Shown here one piece after another: positions 14,801-21,419 of a DNA stretch of 43,175 nt. The notes beneath the pieces were generated by a model. That model saw only the letters and a list, made by a program, of their open reading frames with translations. It made no database searches and had not been told where the DNA came from. Position 1 is the stretch's first letter, and every line of letters starts with the position of its first letter. Origin of the DNA: an uncultured Actinomyces sp. (GTDB taxonomy: Bacteria; Actinomycetota; Actinomycetes; Actinomycetales; Actinomycetaceae); NCBI GenBank assembly GCA_938028585.1, contig CALIZH010000308.1, positions 1 through 43,175 of the forward strand, read 5' to 3'. The translations under genes and the position numbers were made by a program.

Positions 14801-15674
14801 ACCTCCGGATGAGTCCAGACTTGGTGTCCGTAATATGGATCGGAGAGTTGGTGCCCATGAAGACCATACAGTCGAACTTCATCTCGTAAGCCGACTTGAA
14901 CTTCTCATCAATGGGCATCTTCTCGTGCGCGATAAGGCTGTTGAGAACCGTGTTATCAGCAATACGAGAAAGATTACCATCATGCTCTAGAGCGACGAGA
15001 GGGTTCGAAGCAAGCGGTGCCAGAGCGAAACGGTTGTTCCCACTAGCAAGTGCCTGCGACTTGAACGAGGCAGAATATCCCTCGAACAATCTCTCGATGA
15101 TGTTGATGATCGTCGACTTACCCGAGCCGCCCTCACCGTAGAAGACGAAGAACTTCTGGATCCACTTCGAATCGCCTTCGAATATAGATCCAATAGCCCA
15201 TTCAATCTTACGACGGTTGTCCTCATCATACAGGGTCGAGACAAGTTTGTCCCAACTATCGGTCGGACCAGACTTCAGAGAATATGGAAGTCTCTTACTC
15301 GCATAGTCTTCACGACGAGGTTCGTCGTCCGCAAAGACCAGTTTCCGATCCAGTTGTGTAAATGAGTCAGGGAGGTTCTTGATCCATCGACGATAGATCG
15401 TCCAACTCTGAGAATTATACGAACTCATCAAGGAAAGGTTAACATCGCCAGAAAGCTTACTCTGTTGCTCCTGATAGAGCTTCGTAAGCTCAGCGTCAAC
15501 CAGCTCCTGAAGGTCGTACTCTTCCGTAGACCACAGACCCTTACGAGGGTCCCACACAGCGTAGAAGTCGCCACCTCGGACCATCACGTCAGTCATGCGA
15601 CCAACGCGGAACGATGGGGTCACCCGCCACTCGTTCTTCTTGCCCTGCTGGACTGTCGCTTTCACGAAATCCAT
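11889..15674 (-). CDS. Fused SF3 helicase / AEP-type primase / family B DNA polymerase
   Basis: This single 1261-residue frame holds three replication activities. Residues about 130-430 form a D5/SF3-type helicase with Walker A GEGGSGKST (180-188) and FMGTNSP. Residues about 480-620 resemble an archaeo-eukaryotic primase: IDFDL (Asp501, Asp503), GGSGIHLHY and VKVFSGKASLRRR. From about 690 follows a family B polymerase: Exo I WDVEVF (Asp703, Glu705), Exo II GFNCRRYDN, Exo III YCDND; motif A LLDVASMHPSS (Asp949), motif B KIVINSVYG (Asn1020), motif C IKTDS (Asp1072). In motif C the first Asp of DTDS is Lys, but the metal-binding second Asp remains. It should act as a near-complete replisome. The ATG has GAAAGGAGCCGCG upstream. 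Confidence 0.9.
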   Translation of the reverse strand: MDFVKATVQQGKKNEWRVTPSFRVGRMTDVMVRGGDFYAVWDPRKGLWSTEEYDLQELVDAELTKLYQEQQSKLSGDVNLSLMSSYNSQSWTIYRRWIKNLPDSFTQLDRKLVFADDEPRREDYASKRLPYSLKSGPTDSWDKLVSTLYDEDNRRKIEWAIGSIFEGDSKWIQKFFVFYGEGGSGKSTIINIIERLFEGYSASFKSQALASGNNRFALAPLASNPLVALEHDGNLSRIADNTVLNSLIAHEKMPIDEKFKSAYEMKFDCMVFMGTNSPIHITDTKSGLIRRLIDICPSGNRVPHGEYDQLVRDIYAHLGELATHCIEVYKHYGPHYYDAYKPLSMMYKTNFLYAFVEDNLDEFDGGISLRSAYARYQEYCEESNINRMPKNKFKDEFKAFFHIFKQQSRTDSGSKVNNFYQSIKLDLFNITELHAEPKKEYRLELDKSVSLLDDDLASCPAQLARDGIPASKWDSVDTVLSDIDTKEEHYVRPPVNHIVIDFDLKVDGEKSKERNLEAASKWPPTYAEYSKGGSGIHLHYIYEGDPTQLSAMYDDNIEVKVFSGKASLRRRLSLCNDIPVATISEGLPLKERKVIDVQVMKNEDTLRDLIVRNLKKEIHPATRPSVDFIKKVLDDAYEQGMDYDLRVMKPTVIRFAANSTNQSEYCLKLIEQMHFCGKKNEEEFREIVQEKRKDPDGDIVFWDVEVFPNLFLVNWKVRGSKKVARMINPTAEELEPLLKFKLVGFNCRRYDNHIMYGRMLGYNNYELFQLSQRIINGEKDAMFAEAYNMSYADIYDFASKKQSLKKWEIELGLVHKELDYPWDEPVPEDKWIKVAEYCDNDVIATEAVFDARHEDWVAREILAKISGLPINASTNAHTTKIVFGNNRHPQSQFVYTDLRKEFPGYEYKQKVNDEGRILGMESTYKGFVTGEGGFVHAKPGIYYNVALLDVASMHPSSIENLNLFGDEYTKRYSEIKQARVAIKRGDHEKARTLLNGVLSQFLDEGVDNKALADSLKIVINSVYGLTAAKFPNAFRDPRNVDNIVAKRGALFMVDLLEYVENEGFTVAHIKTDSIKIPEATPEIIQKVIDFGKKYGYEFEHEATYERMCLVNDAVYIAKYKDGDWTATGAQFQHPVVFKQLFSHEELTFRDYCEAKSVTSKMYIQRDDPDHSHFSFIGRVGLFVPVKDEPGIPGGALKRYNEKTQTYADVTGTKGYKWEDATLIEKANKPEWIDKTYARSLVDTAVATINKFGDFEEFVKAA

Positions 15675-15689
15675 CGCGGCTCCTTTCTA

Positions 15690-16238
15690 TCAAATGCGAT
15701 ACGTGGCCCTGATCCAGTAGTTCGCCTGGGTCCACATGTCAAGCTCGCTTTGGACCGGAATACGGCCCTCGAGCTCGGGGAAGTTTAGATATGCCGAATC
15801 CGGCAGAGGGAAGAACGAACGTCGTCCATCCATAAGTTCTGACAGAATATGCTCAACCTCGAGCCGGGGCTGCCCAGCCGGCTCTTGGAGCTCTGCATCA
15901 GAATACTGCTCGAGACCGGCGTTCTGGAGAAGTGTCCAGAACCATTCGACCGGATTCGAGATACGAATAGACAATCGTTCGCTCAGAGATACCAAGACCT
16001 CGAGAATCGAGACCTCAGAATCAACCCAGGACTGCGGCACATCCCGCTGAGTCTCATACGCAAATGTCTCACGCATGTACTGAGCATGACCCACCTGGTT
16101 GTCGTCCATCACGTGCCAGACGACGAACTCGCTCTGGAAGAGAATCTCGAGAAGAATCCAGTGAGTCTTCGCAAGATTCTTAGTGAAGCGATCCATGCCC
16201 GTCTTCTTGACGAGCCACTCAAAATATACTTCAGTCAA
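15690..16238 (-). CDS. Conserved phage protein of unknown function (182 aa)
   Basis: The N-terminus (VYFEWLVKKTG) and the SILEVLVSLSERLSIRI and PVEWFWTLLQNAGL segments match a small phage family I have met near replication or membrane genes, but no function is known to me. The start appears to be TTG overlapping the preceding stop by 8 bp. An ATG at 16196 has no ribosome binding site. It is soluble and rich in Trp and acidic residues. It is the first of a block with two membrane proteins downstream of the lysis genes. Confidence 0.6.
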   Translation of the reverse strand: MTEVYFEWLVKKTGMDRFTKNLAKTHWILLEILFQSEFVVWHVMDDNQVGHAQYMRETFAYETQRDVPQSWVDSEVSILEVLVSLSERLSIRISNPVEWFWTLLQNAGLEQYSDAELQEPAGQPRLEVEHILSELMDGRRSFFPLPDSAYLNFPELEGRIPVQSELDMWTQANYWIRATYRI

Positions 16239-16983
16239 GGGTCTTCACTCGATTCATGGGGATCTCCTGCTCCTCGAGAAACTCCTCAAGACCGCAGTTG
16301 TGGAAGAACAGCTGAATATCAGTCTCTTCACGGAAGTTGCGAAGATACTTCACGCTTCGAGTCTCGTCAACATCGAAGTCAACCATATCGTCGATGGCGT
16401 TCTCGATGTAAGCCTTGGCTCGAATATCGGGAATGATGGACTCGTCGTCCGCAAGGAACAGAAGGTTGTCATCAGCCAGGTAGTGCATCTCGAAACAGGG
16501 GAACTCTCCCCAACCACGCCAGAAGCTGTCTTCGGTGACGCGAATGATAGGAAGCTCATGCTGCTCGTAACCCATGTAGAGCTTCATGACTGCCTGCGCC
16601 TCGTCATCGAACATATATGCGTCCACCGGCGGATCCGGGTCGATCGGCATATCGATATCGTCCTCGAGAGGAGCGACCTGGTCGAAGTCAGGCGGGTTGG
16701 TCCACAAGGATCCGCGCTGTTGATCCTGCATCGCCTCATACTCGTGTCCGGGGATCGGACGACCGAGCATGTCGGTGTGCTTGGACTTCACCGGCTTGAC
16801 TTCCTCACCATTCTTGATCCTATCGGTCTCAAGCTTGAGCTTGGTCTCGTAGAAATGACGAATGGCTTCAACTTCCTCGGAGAGACGAGCTTCGTGCTCC
16901 TTCTCTGCGAAATGACGAGCCGTTAGGGCTCCAACGAGAGCACCGACCGCAAAGGCCAGCGCCACCTTCACGGTGGTGTTCAT
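16231..16983 (-). CDS. Membrane-anchored phage protein (250 aa)
   Basis: Residues 6-24 form one hydrophobic helix (VALAFAVGALVGALTARHF) followed by a charged coiled-coil stretch to about residue 60 and a large acidic cytoplasmic-type domain. The domain contains DMLGRPIPGHEYEAM and ends NRVKTLD. There is no lipobox or signal cleavage site, so it is probably an N-anchored inner-membrane protein. The start is ATG with AAGAAAGGACACTAAA upstream. It is co-transcribed with the DUF6353-like gene to its right. Function unknown. Confidence 0.65.
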   Translation of the reverse strand: MNTTVKVALAFAVGALVGALTARHFAEKEHEARLSEEVEAIRHFYETKLKLETDRIKNGEEVKPVKSKHTDMLGRPIPGHEYEAMQDQQRGSLWTNPPDFDQVAPLEDDIDMPIDPDPPVDAYMFDDEAQAVMKLYMGYEQHELPIIRVTEDSFWRGWGEFPCFEMHYLADDNLLFLADDESIIPDIRAKAYIENAIDDMVDFDVDETRSVKYLRNFREETDIQLFFHNCGLEEFLEEQEIPMNRVKTLD

Positions 16984-17008
16984 TTTAGTGTCCTTTCTTT
17001 CCTAGTTC

Positions 17009-17935
17009 TTAGATCTGGTCCCAGATGACGCCCTGGACGTTGGGGTCGATAATCCAGGAGCGGTAAACCTCGGTCGAGTCACCATCACCGACGTAATCAT
17101 CGATATAGTCACCGATGTTAAGATCCACGTAGTTATCGCCGTTCCGATCGTAGGTCCAGCCAACCACAGCACCAGCAGGAGTACGGCTGATACCAAGGGC
17201 ATCGTAAACCTCATTGAGGAAGACATGGCCTCGGGCCACGAGGCGATCGTTGAAATATGCCTGGGTAGTTGAGAGCATGATCTCATCGTGATCGCGATTG
17301 CCCTCCCAATCCTCGCAGCCGGGGCCGTAAACCCGAGCATAGGGAGACAGGCCTTCGATATCGATCCGATGCGGTCGAATGCCCATCGCCTTGAGATCTT
17401 CGAGATCCTTGACGATGGGTTTGTCATCACCCGCCTCCTCAGGAACAAACTCGTCCTGAGAGCGCTCGTTGACCCAGTTCTGCATCTTGCGGACACCCTC
17501 AGATCCGAAGACCTCAGCAATGCCAGCCTTGTAGTTCTTGAGAGCGCGGTCTACGGCAGAATATGCCGCGACAAGTCCGAGGTAACGACGAGTCTGAATG
17601 GCGTGTCCAGAGACAATAAGCGCCGCACCGCACGTCGTGAACAGAAGAGTCTTGCGATATGCGAAGAGGAAGTTCTTGGCAATCTTGGCGCCGAGAATAC
17701 CCTTCGCCGAGATATAAACGCGCTTGTCCTCCACGGTCTCGCTGGTAATGGTCGACCAGGCGCCAAGGTGCGCGGCAAGCTCTTCGTTCTCGGAGGCAGC
17801 CGAAGTCTCGAGAGCCGCAGACACGACTCCGGCGCTCATTGCAACGATTCCCGAAGCAATGAGGATATGCGGCGAGTGCTTGCTGAGTTTCATTCCGACC
17901 TGTGAGAATACACGGGTCACAGTTGAAGTATTCAT
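17009..17935 (-). CDS. DUF6353-like phage membrane protein (308 aa)
   Basis: The protein has two hydrophobic segments: residues about 22-42 after KHSPHILIASG, and about 95-112 (LLFTTCGAALIVSGHAI), followed by a basic helix and a large soluble domain. The layout and the SPHIL, VAAYSAVDRALKNY and GWTYDRNGD segments parallel the second DUF6353-like protein at 20075-20836, so I regard them as paralogues. DUF6353 proteins occur in phages of gut bacteria and have no known function. The ribosome binding site TAAGGAGAACC overlaps the stop codon of the 45-residue gene upstream. Confidence 0.65.
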   Translation of the reverse strand: MNTSTVTRVFSQVGMKLSKHSPHILIASGIVAMSAGVVSAALETSAASENEELAAHLGAWSTITSETVEDKRVYISAKGILGAKIAKNFLFAYRKTLLFTTCGAALIVSGHAIQTRRYLGLVAAYSAVDRALKNYKAGIAEVFGSEGVRKMQNWVNERSQDEFVPEEAGDDKPIVKDLEDLKAMGIRPHRIDIEGLSPYARVYGPGCEDWEGNRDHDEIMLSTTQAYFNDRLVARGHVFLNEVYDALGISRTPAGAVVGWTYDRNGDNYVDLNIGDYIDDYVGDGDSTEVYRSWIIDPNVQGVIWDQI

Positions 17936-17943
17936 GGTTCTCC

Positions 17944-18081
17944 TTAGTTCTTGATCTTGCCGCTAGCGACAAACTTCTTGAAAATGGCGACGACTTGAGC
18001 GTCATTCATCTTGTCGACGCGCTTCTGCCAATGCTGTCCGTATAGCTCACGAAGCTTCTGCTTCATCTCAAAAATACTCAT
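17944..18081 (-). CDS. Small helical phage protein (45 aa)
   Basis: The frame begins at ATG 18081, overlapping the preceding stop as TGATG, and ends at a TAA that is part of the next gene's ribosome binding site. The product is basic and helical: KQKLRELYGQHWQKRVDKMN then DAQVVAIFKKFVASGKIKN. It resembles short phage proteins with a KVDKM-DAQV pattern. The tight coupling on both sides supports a real gene. Function unknown. Confidence 0.6.
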   Translation of the reverse strand: MSIFEMKQKLRELYGQHWQKRVDKMNDAQVVAIFKKFVASGKIKN

Positions 18082-18737
18082 CAGATCTTCACAGGCCTTT
18101 CAAGGTCGAGGATGTATCCGTCACGAACACGGCGGACCTGAGCTGTAGCGAGCGTTCTCCACCCCCAGTTCTCGTCCACATGAGTTGAGGTGATCCCAGC
18201 GAGGTCAAGTAGATCACCGACGGTTGCGATGTCGAAGTTCTTAATCTGATCATTGAGCCTATCCAGGACCTCATAGGCCTCAACACGGCTGGTAAACACA
18301 ATCTCGCCAAAGTCGTGGCTTCGTCGAGCCTCTCGCGACAGTTCTCGGCGGTCACCAGGACCATCGTCTGGAGGCGTGACTCGAGATCCTGAGCTATAGA
18401 CTCGGTTGTAGGGTGTGTAGCCGCGCGTAGAGATCCGAGAACTCGACATGGGACGCCCTCGAGATTCTCCATAAAGTGCTCGCTCGATCGCGTTTGTAAC
18501 CACATCTGAAATGAGGGACTTTGCGGTTGGGATGACAACATCTTCGAGCAGGAAGCTACCAATAGATCGGGCGTCATCTGCGATAAATGCGCTTTTGACA
18601 CGACGGATGATGGAAGGCTTCCGCTGAACAGCAGAATTGGTGACGGGTTGTAGTTTCTGCTTCCCGGGCTCAGTGGTTTCATCCTTCTTAGGCTCCTGGT
18701 TTGACGGGAAGCTATCGCGAGTTGGAATATCGCTCAT
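18081..18737 (-). CDS. Conserved phage protein of unknown function (218 aa)
   Basis: I place the start at ATG 18737 (MSDIPTRDSF) with AAGGAGACCACAC upstream, not at the longer frame. The N-terminal third is disordered and charged. A helix-rich segment follows (SFLLEDVVIPTAKSLISDVV, then ERALYG), similar in pattern to phage proteins I have seen without assigned role. The C-terminal part (YEVLDRLNDQIKNFDIATVG and WGWRTL) looks globular. It directly follows hairpin E and starts the membrane-associated block. Confidence 0.6.
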   Translation of the reverse strand: MSDIPTRDSFPSNQEPKKDETTEPGKQKLQPVTNSAVQRKPSIIRRVKSAFIADDARSIGSFLLEDVVIPTAKSLISDVVTNAIERALYGESRGRPMSSSRISTRGYTPYNRVYSSGSRVTPPDDGPGDRRELSREARRSHDFGEIVFTSRVEAYEVLDRLNDQIKNFDIATVGDLLDLAGITSTHVDENWGWRTLATAQVRRVRDGYILDLERPVKI

Positions 18738-18761
18738 GTGTGGTCTCCTTAAAATGAAAGA

Positions 18762-18788
18762 CCTATCCACCGTGTTAGGATGGATAGG
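18762..18788 (-). terminator. Cassette hairpin E (terminator)
   Basis: CCTATCCA pairs with TGGATAGG around TCCTAACACGG in minus-strand RNA, followed by TCTTTCATTTT. Stem tail and loop are shared with hairpins D and B. It ends the cassette of the 97-residue protein. Confidence 0.65.
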
Positions 18789-18794
18789 AAATAG

Positions 18795-19088
18795 TCACTC
18801 GGACTCGTCTTCTTCAGACTCGTCACGAACAGCGGCCTTGACGTTTGTCACGATGTCGCGAATCATGCGGTAGTTGGTATTCACGAACCGGTCGGTAACC
18901 GTCTCAGAGACGACAAAAGAAATCGCGTAGCGACCGACCGCAAATGCAATCTTCGCAGGGAGTTTTACAGGTGCGGGAGCGATGGCGACGAGAGTCTTAC
19001 TGACGACTGAGTCGACGGCCCACCAGATCGGGAGACCAACGAGACCTTTGATAGCTGTCTCGGGAGTCATGTCAATGTTGTTGTCCAT
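18795..19088 (-). CDS. Membrane-associated protein of moron-like cassette E (97 aa)
   Basis: The product has two moderately hydrophobic stretches (GLVGLPIWWAVDSVVSKTLV at about 15-34 and AKIAFAVGRYAISFVVSETV at about 45-64) and a strongly acidic C-terminus (RDESEEDESE). The start is ATG with GAAAGGACACCATC upstream. Promoter-like element E stands 28 bp upstream and hairpin E follows the stop at 6 bp, so it is a free-standing unit. Function unknown; membrane location inferred. Confidence 0.6.
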   Translation of the reverse strand: MDNNIDMTPETAIKGLVGLPIWWAVDSVVSKTLVAIAPAPVKLPAKIAFAVGRYAISFVVSETVTDRFVNTNYRMIRDIVTNVKAAVRDESEEDESE

Positions 19089-19116
19089 GATGGTGTCCTT
19101 TCAAATATGAGTATGG

Positions 19117-19147
19117 GGTGGTCATTATGGAGTATGTATTTACCGCG
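19117..19147 (-). promoter_or_regulatory. 31-bp promoter-like element, copy E
   Basis: Minus strand: CGCG, two free bases, AAATACAT, four free bases, CATAATGACCACC. Same length and spacing as the other five copies. Located between the 149-residue gene and the cassette E gene. Confidence 0.75.
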
Positions 19148-19186
19148 GGGCCCGCCGATCTCAACGAGCCCCGTCAGCAAATATGA

Positions 19187-19633
19187 TCACTCACCCATGA
19201 GCTCCTTGCGCACATCCTCGGTCAGAAGCCCGCTATCGAGCATCTTCTTCTGAGACTCGTTGAGCTCGGCAGAGATTCCCGATGGCATGATCTCATTGAA
19301 GAACGTCTCCATAGAGGACTGGTTCTCAAGAAGGTCGAAGAGAAGGTCCTCGAACGCCTTAGACTGGGCGAAGGCCTCAGTCTGCTCAGCATTCTTGACG
19401 AAACGACGACCGTCCTCAGACTTCTTACCATAAGCCCCGAGAAGGAAGCTCTTGAAGAACGAATAGATCTTGAAGTTGTCTCCCTCTCGCATCAGATTAA
19501 CGAGATGGTTTCGAAGACCTCCCTTAACAGAAATCTCCTGCTCGAGGATCTCACTCTTCGAGTAGTGGAAATATGCAATCTCCACGTACTTGTTACCGTC
19601 GAAGTCCTCGGCTACGATCTCTCGCTTGAGCAT
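19187..19633 (-). CDS. Tail-assembly-chaperone-like conserved phage protein (148 aa)
   Basis: Starting at ATG 19633 (MLKREIVAEDFDGN) with AGAAAGGTAGACACC upstream, the protein shows a strand-rich N-terminus, then helices with AYGKKSEDGRRFVKNAEQTEAF and a FEDLLFDLLENQSSMETFFNEIMP segment. This pattern matches a phage family that is, to my memory, often found in tail modules as an assembly chaperone. Here it lies far from the tail genes, between two membrane-protein cassettes. The assignment is from pattern only; a structure prediction should decide. Confidence 0.5.
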   Translation of the reverse strand: MLKREIVAEDFDGNKYVEIAYFHYSKSEILEQEISVKGGLRNHLVNLMREGDNFKIYSFFKSFLLGAYGKKSEDGRRFVKNAEQTEAFAQSKAFEDLLFDLLENQSSMETFFNEIMPSGISAELNESQKKMLDSGLLTEDVRKELMGE

Positions 19634-19668
19634 GGTGTCTACCTTTCTGTTGTGTGTAAAAATGAAAG

Positions 19669-19697
19669 ACCCATCCACCGTGTTAGGGCAGATGGGT
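19669..19697 (-). terminator. Cassette hairpin D (terminator)
   Basis: ACCCATC pairs with GATGGGT in minus-strand RNA, with CCTAACACGG in the loop and TCTTTCATTTTT after the stem. It is nearly a copy of hairpin E and closes the cassette D transcript. Confidence 0.65.
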
Positions 19698-19702
19698 ATG
19701 GT

Positions 19703-20020
19703 TCACTCTTCCTCTGAAGAGGTCTCCGGCTTGGCTTCAACAATCGTGGTCACGAGGTTGCCGTCTTCGTCCTCCGTAGTGGTGATCTCGACAGAGTCGT
19801 CCTCGATAGCGTCCAGAATCTTCTCCTTAGGCGCAAGAGCGATCGCTACAGCACCAGCTGCAATAGCAACCCCGCCCCAAACGAGGAGGGGGTGATTTGC
19901 AGTGAATGTTGTAACAGCGTTCAGCGCCCGGGATGCGAAGTTGGGCTTCGGGGAGTCCTCGTCGATGGCGTTTACGGTGGCGGGCTCGACAACGACCTCG
20001 GGCTGAGTTGTGTCAGACAT
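19703..20020 (-). CDS. Single-pass membrane protein of moron-like cassette D (105 aa)
   Basis: From ATG 20020 (GAAAGGACACTCCA upstream) the product has a polar acidic N-terminus of about 40 residues, one hydrophobic helix (PLLVWGGVAIAAGAVAIALA, about 44-63), and an acidic Thr/Glu-rich C-terminal domain (EITTTEDEDGN, ending SSEEE). Topology could be either way. Promoter-like element D lies 22 bp upstream and hairpin D lies just after the stop. Such short acidic single-pass proteins could act in membrane exclusion or lysis timing, but nothing proves it. Confidence 0.65.
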   Translation of the reverse strand: MSDTTQPEVVVEPATVNAIDEDSPKPNFASRALNAVTTFTANHPLLVWGGVAIAAGAVAIALAPKEKILDAIEDDSVEITTTEDEDGNLVTTIVEAKPETSSEEE

Positions 20021-20041
20021 TGGAGTGTCCTTTCTGTGGTA

Positions 20042-20072
20042 GGTGGTCATTATGGCAAATGTTTTCCTCGCG
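20042..20072 (-). promoter_or_regulatory. 31-bp promoter-like element, copy D
   Basis: Minus strand: CGCG, two free bases, GAAAACAT, four free bases, CATAATGACCACC. It begins 2 bp after the stop of the DUF6353-like gene and directs transcription to the cassette D gene. Confidence 0.75.
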
Positions 20073-20074
20073 GG

Positions 20075-20836
20075 TTACCCGACTTTCCACCAGTCGGCGG
20101 TCGGCTCTTCCTTGAAGCGGATACCCACAGCGGGTCGTCCGTCAGGCGTGAGCAGACCCATATAGTCGACTTCGCACTTGGAGTGGATCGTCCACCCAAG
20201 CTGATCACCCATAGCATTCTGCTCAAGCTGAACGAGACTATAGAAGTCGTTAAGACTTACTGGATTTCCTTGGATGAGATCGAAGTTGATATCGTTAACA
20301 GCCTTCTTGATATCTTCAAGAGTACTGTCGAAATACCTACCAGAGTATGTGTCGTAGCACAGGAACTTACCGTCTCCGACGACAAAAGTCTCCTTGGCAG
20401 GTCCTTGATATACCTTTCCTTCACGCTGCTTCCGAGCCAGGAGCTGATCGCTCTCCTCGAGGGTCGCTTCGTCCGTAAGGTTTCGAATGTCCTCTCGGTA
20501 GTGGGTCACAGCCTCCGCAGCCAGCGAATATGCAGCTGCAAGAGCGGCGCGACGACGAGCTGATACAACGTTCGCCGCAACGATGCACGAAATGGTCGCA
20601 GCGCCCAGCACAGCCGCTGGAATGTACAGCTTCCAGGTAGCGCGTACCTTATCGCGGAGGGTTGCCTCTTCTGGGAGATCATGTAGGCAATCCCGGATGG
20701 GCACGGCCGCACGATACGCTGCGACGGAAGTTCCGACCACGCCAGCCACTGCGAATCCTGTGAGGATATGTGGGGCGTTTCGATTGAGAACAGCGAGAGC
20801 TGGACGTATGGTTTTCTGGATGGTGTTGACATTCAT
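20075..20836 (-). CDS. DUF6353-like phage membrane protein (253 aa)
   Basis: The sequence fits the DUF6353 pattern well: an N-terminal NAPHILTGFAVAGVVGTSVA helix (about 19-38), a second hydrophobic helix after ATWKLYIPAAV (about 70-92), the basic AAAYSLAAEAVTHY helix, then a soluble domain with LCYDTYSGRYFDSTLEDI, NPVSLNDFYSLV and QLGWTI. No function is established for this family. It parallels the 308-residue protein at 17.0-17.9 kb, probably a paralogue. The start is ATG with AAAGGAGAACC upstream, after hairpin C. Confidence 0.75.
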   Translation of the reverse strand: MNVNTIQKTIRPALAVLNRNAPHILTGFAVAGVVGTSVAAYRAAVPIRDCLHDLPEEATLRDKVRATWKLYIPAAVLGAATISCIVAANVVSARRRAALAAAYSLAAEAVTHYREDIRNLTDEATLEESDQLLARKQREGKVYQGPAKETFVVGDGKFLCYDTYSGRYFDSTLEDIKKAVNDINFDLIQGNPVSLNDFYSLVQLEQNAMGDQLGWTIHSKCEVDYMGLLTPDGRPAVGIRFKEEPTADWWKVG

Positions 20837-20862
20837 GGTTCTCCTTTGGTAGTGTCGTAAAA

Positions 20863-20953
20863 TGAGACCCTATGCTCTATGTGGAACAGCTAGAGCATAG
20901 GGTTTTTCTCACATCCTCGTGGTGCTTTCTATATGGGCTCCTTTCGGAAATGG
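20863..20953 (-). ncRNA. Candidate phage small RNA from the empty cassette C
   Basis: Promoter-like element C is followed by a ribosome-binding-like GAAAGGAGCCC but by no open frame longer than 11 codons, then at once by terminator hairpin C. Transcription would start near 20953 and end near 20860, giving about 90 nt. It may be a small RNA, or a cassette whose gene was lost. The extent is inferred from the promoter and terminator only. Confidence 0.4.
20868..20902. terminator. Cassette hairpin C, bidirectional terminator
   Basis: CCCTATGCTCTA and TAGAGCATAGGG form a perfect 12-bp stem with an 11-nt loop. On the plus strand TTTTT follows directly. On the minus strand TCTCATTTT follows. This is the strongest intrinsic-terminator candidate in the window. 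Confidence 0.75.
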
Positions 20954-20982
20954 TGGTCATTATGAGTCGTGTTTTTCCCGCG
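20952..20982 (-). promoter_or_regulatory. 31-bp promoter-like element, copy C
   Basis: Minus strand: CGCG, two free bases, AAAAACAC, four free bases, CATAATGACCACC. The -10 CATAAT contains the TAA stop codon of the upstream 71-residue gene. No gene follows before hairpin C. Confidence 0.75.
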
Positions 20983-21175
20983 GTGTAGACGTTTCGTGGG
21001 TTCCAACGATTGTCGCCAAAACAATCATGATGATCGTGACCCAAACAGCCACCACCATTAACACTCCGAAATACGCATTAGGCGCTGCGTTCCACATGAT
21101 GGGTGCGGTAACCAACATCGAGAGAAGGCCCATGACAATGATGTAGGTGTAGAGAACTGCGACTAGAGGTTTCAT
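20960..21175 (-). CDS. Small two-helix membrane protein (71 aa)
   Basis: The product is almost wholly hydrophobic, with two predicted helices (about 5-24, LVAVLYTYIIVMGLLSMLV, and about 36-57, FGVLMVVAVWVTIIMIVLAT) and a short charged tail ending REKHDS. I prefer ATG 21175; a GTG at 21184 overlapping the upstream stop is also possible. Its last codons overlap promoter-like element C. It is co-transcribed with the 61-residue membrane protein upstream. Function unknown. Confidence 0.6.
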   Translation of the reverse strand: MKPLVAVLYTYIIVMGLLSMLVTAPIMWNAAPNAYFGVLMVVAVWVTIIMIVLATIVGTHETSTPREKHDS

Positions 21176-21180
21176 GGTTG

Positions 21181-21366
21181 TCACTCTCCCTTAGAATAAC
21201 CGATGGCGTCGAAGAACAGGATGAGGATAATGGTGGTGAAGAACCATATGGCGACCGCCTTACCGAATATACCGAAGACGCTATGGAATAGAATCCCATA
21301 GACGAGTAGCCCATACATTCCTAGGATGAGGGATACTCCGAGCCATCCGGCGATGTCCCTATACAT
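21181..21366 (-). CDS. Small two-helix membrane protein (61 aa)
   Basis: Starting at ATG 21366 with GAAAGGAGCTACC upstream, the protein has two hydrophobic helices (about 7-25, GWLGVSLILGMYGLLVYGI, and about 34-53, AVAIWFFTTIILILFFDAI). It ends with a short polar tail (GYSKGE). It stands directly after hairpin B. It forms a pair with the next gene, and together they look like small integral membrane partners. Holin-like function cannot be excluded but the holin candidate at 22.1 kb is better. Confidence 0.6.
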   Translation of the reverse strand: MYRDIAGWLGVSLILGMYGLLVYGILFHSVFGIFGKAVAIWFFTTIILILFFDAIGYSKGE

Positions 21367-21385
21367 GGTAGCTCCTTTCAAAAAA

Positions 21386-21414
21386 CTCTATCCGCCGGGT
21401 TAGGGCAGATAGAG
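21386..21414 (-). terminator. Cassette hairpin B (intrinsic terminator)
   Basis: In minus-strand RNA CTCTATC(T)GCC pairs with GGC(G)GATAGAG around CTAACC, followed directly by six U. It shares the CCTAAC-CCGG loop with hairpins D and E and closes cassette B. Confidence 0.75.
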
Positions 21415-21419
21415 ATCGA

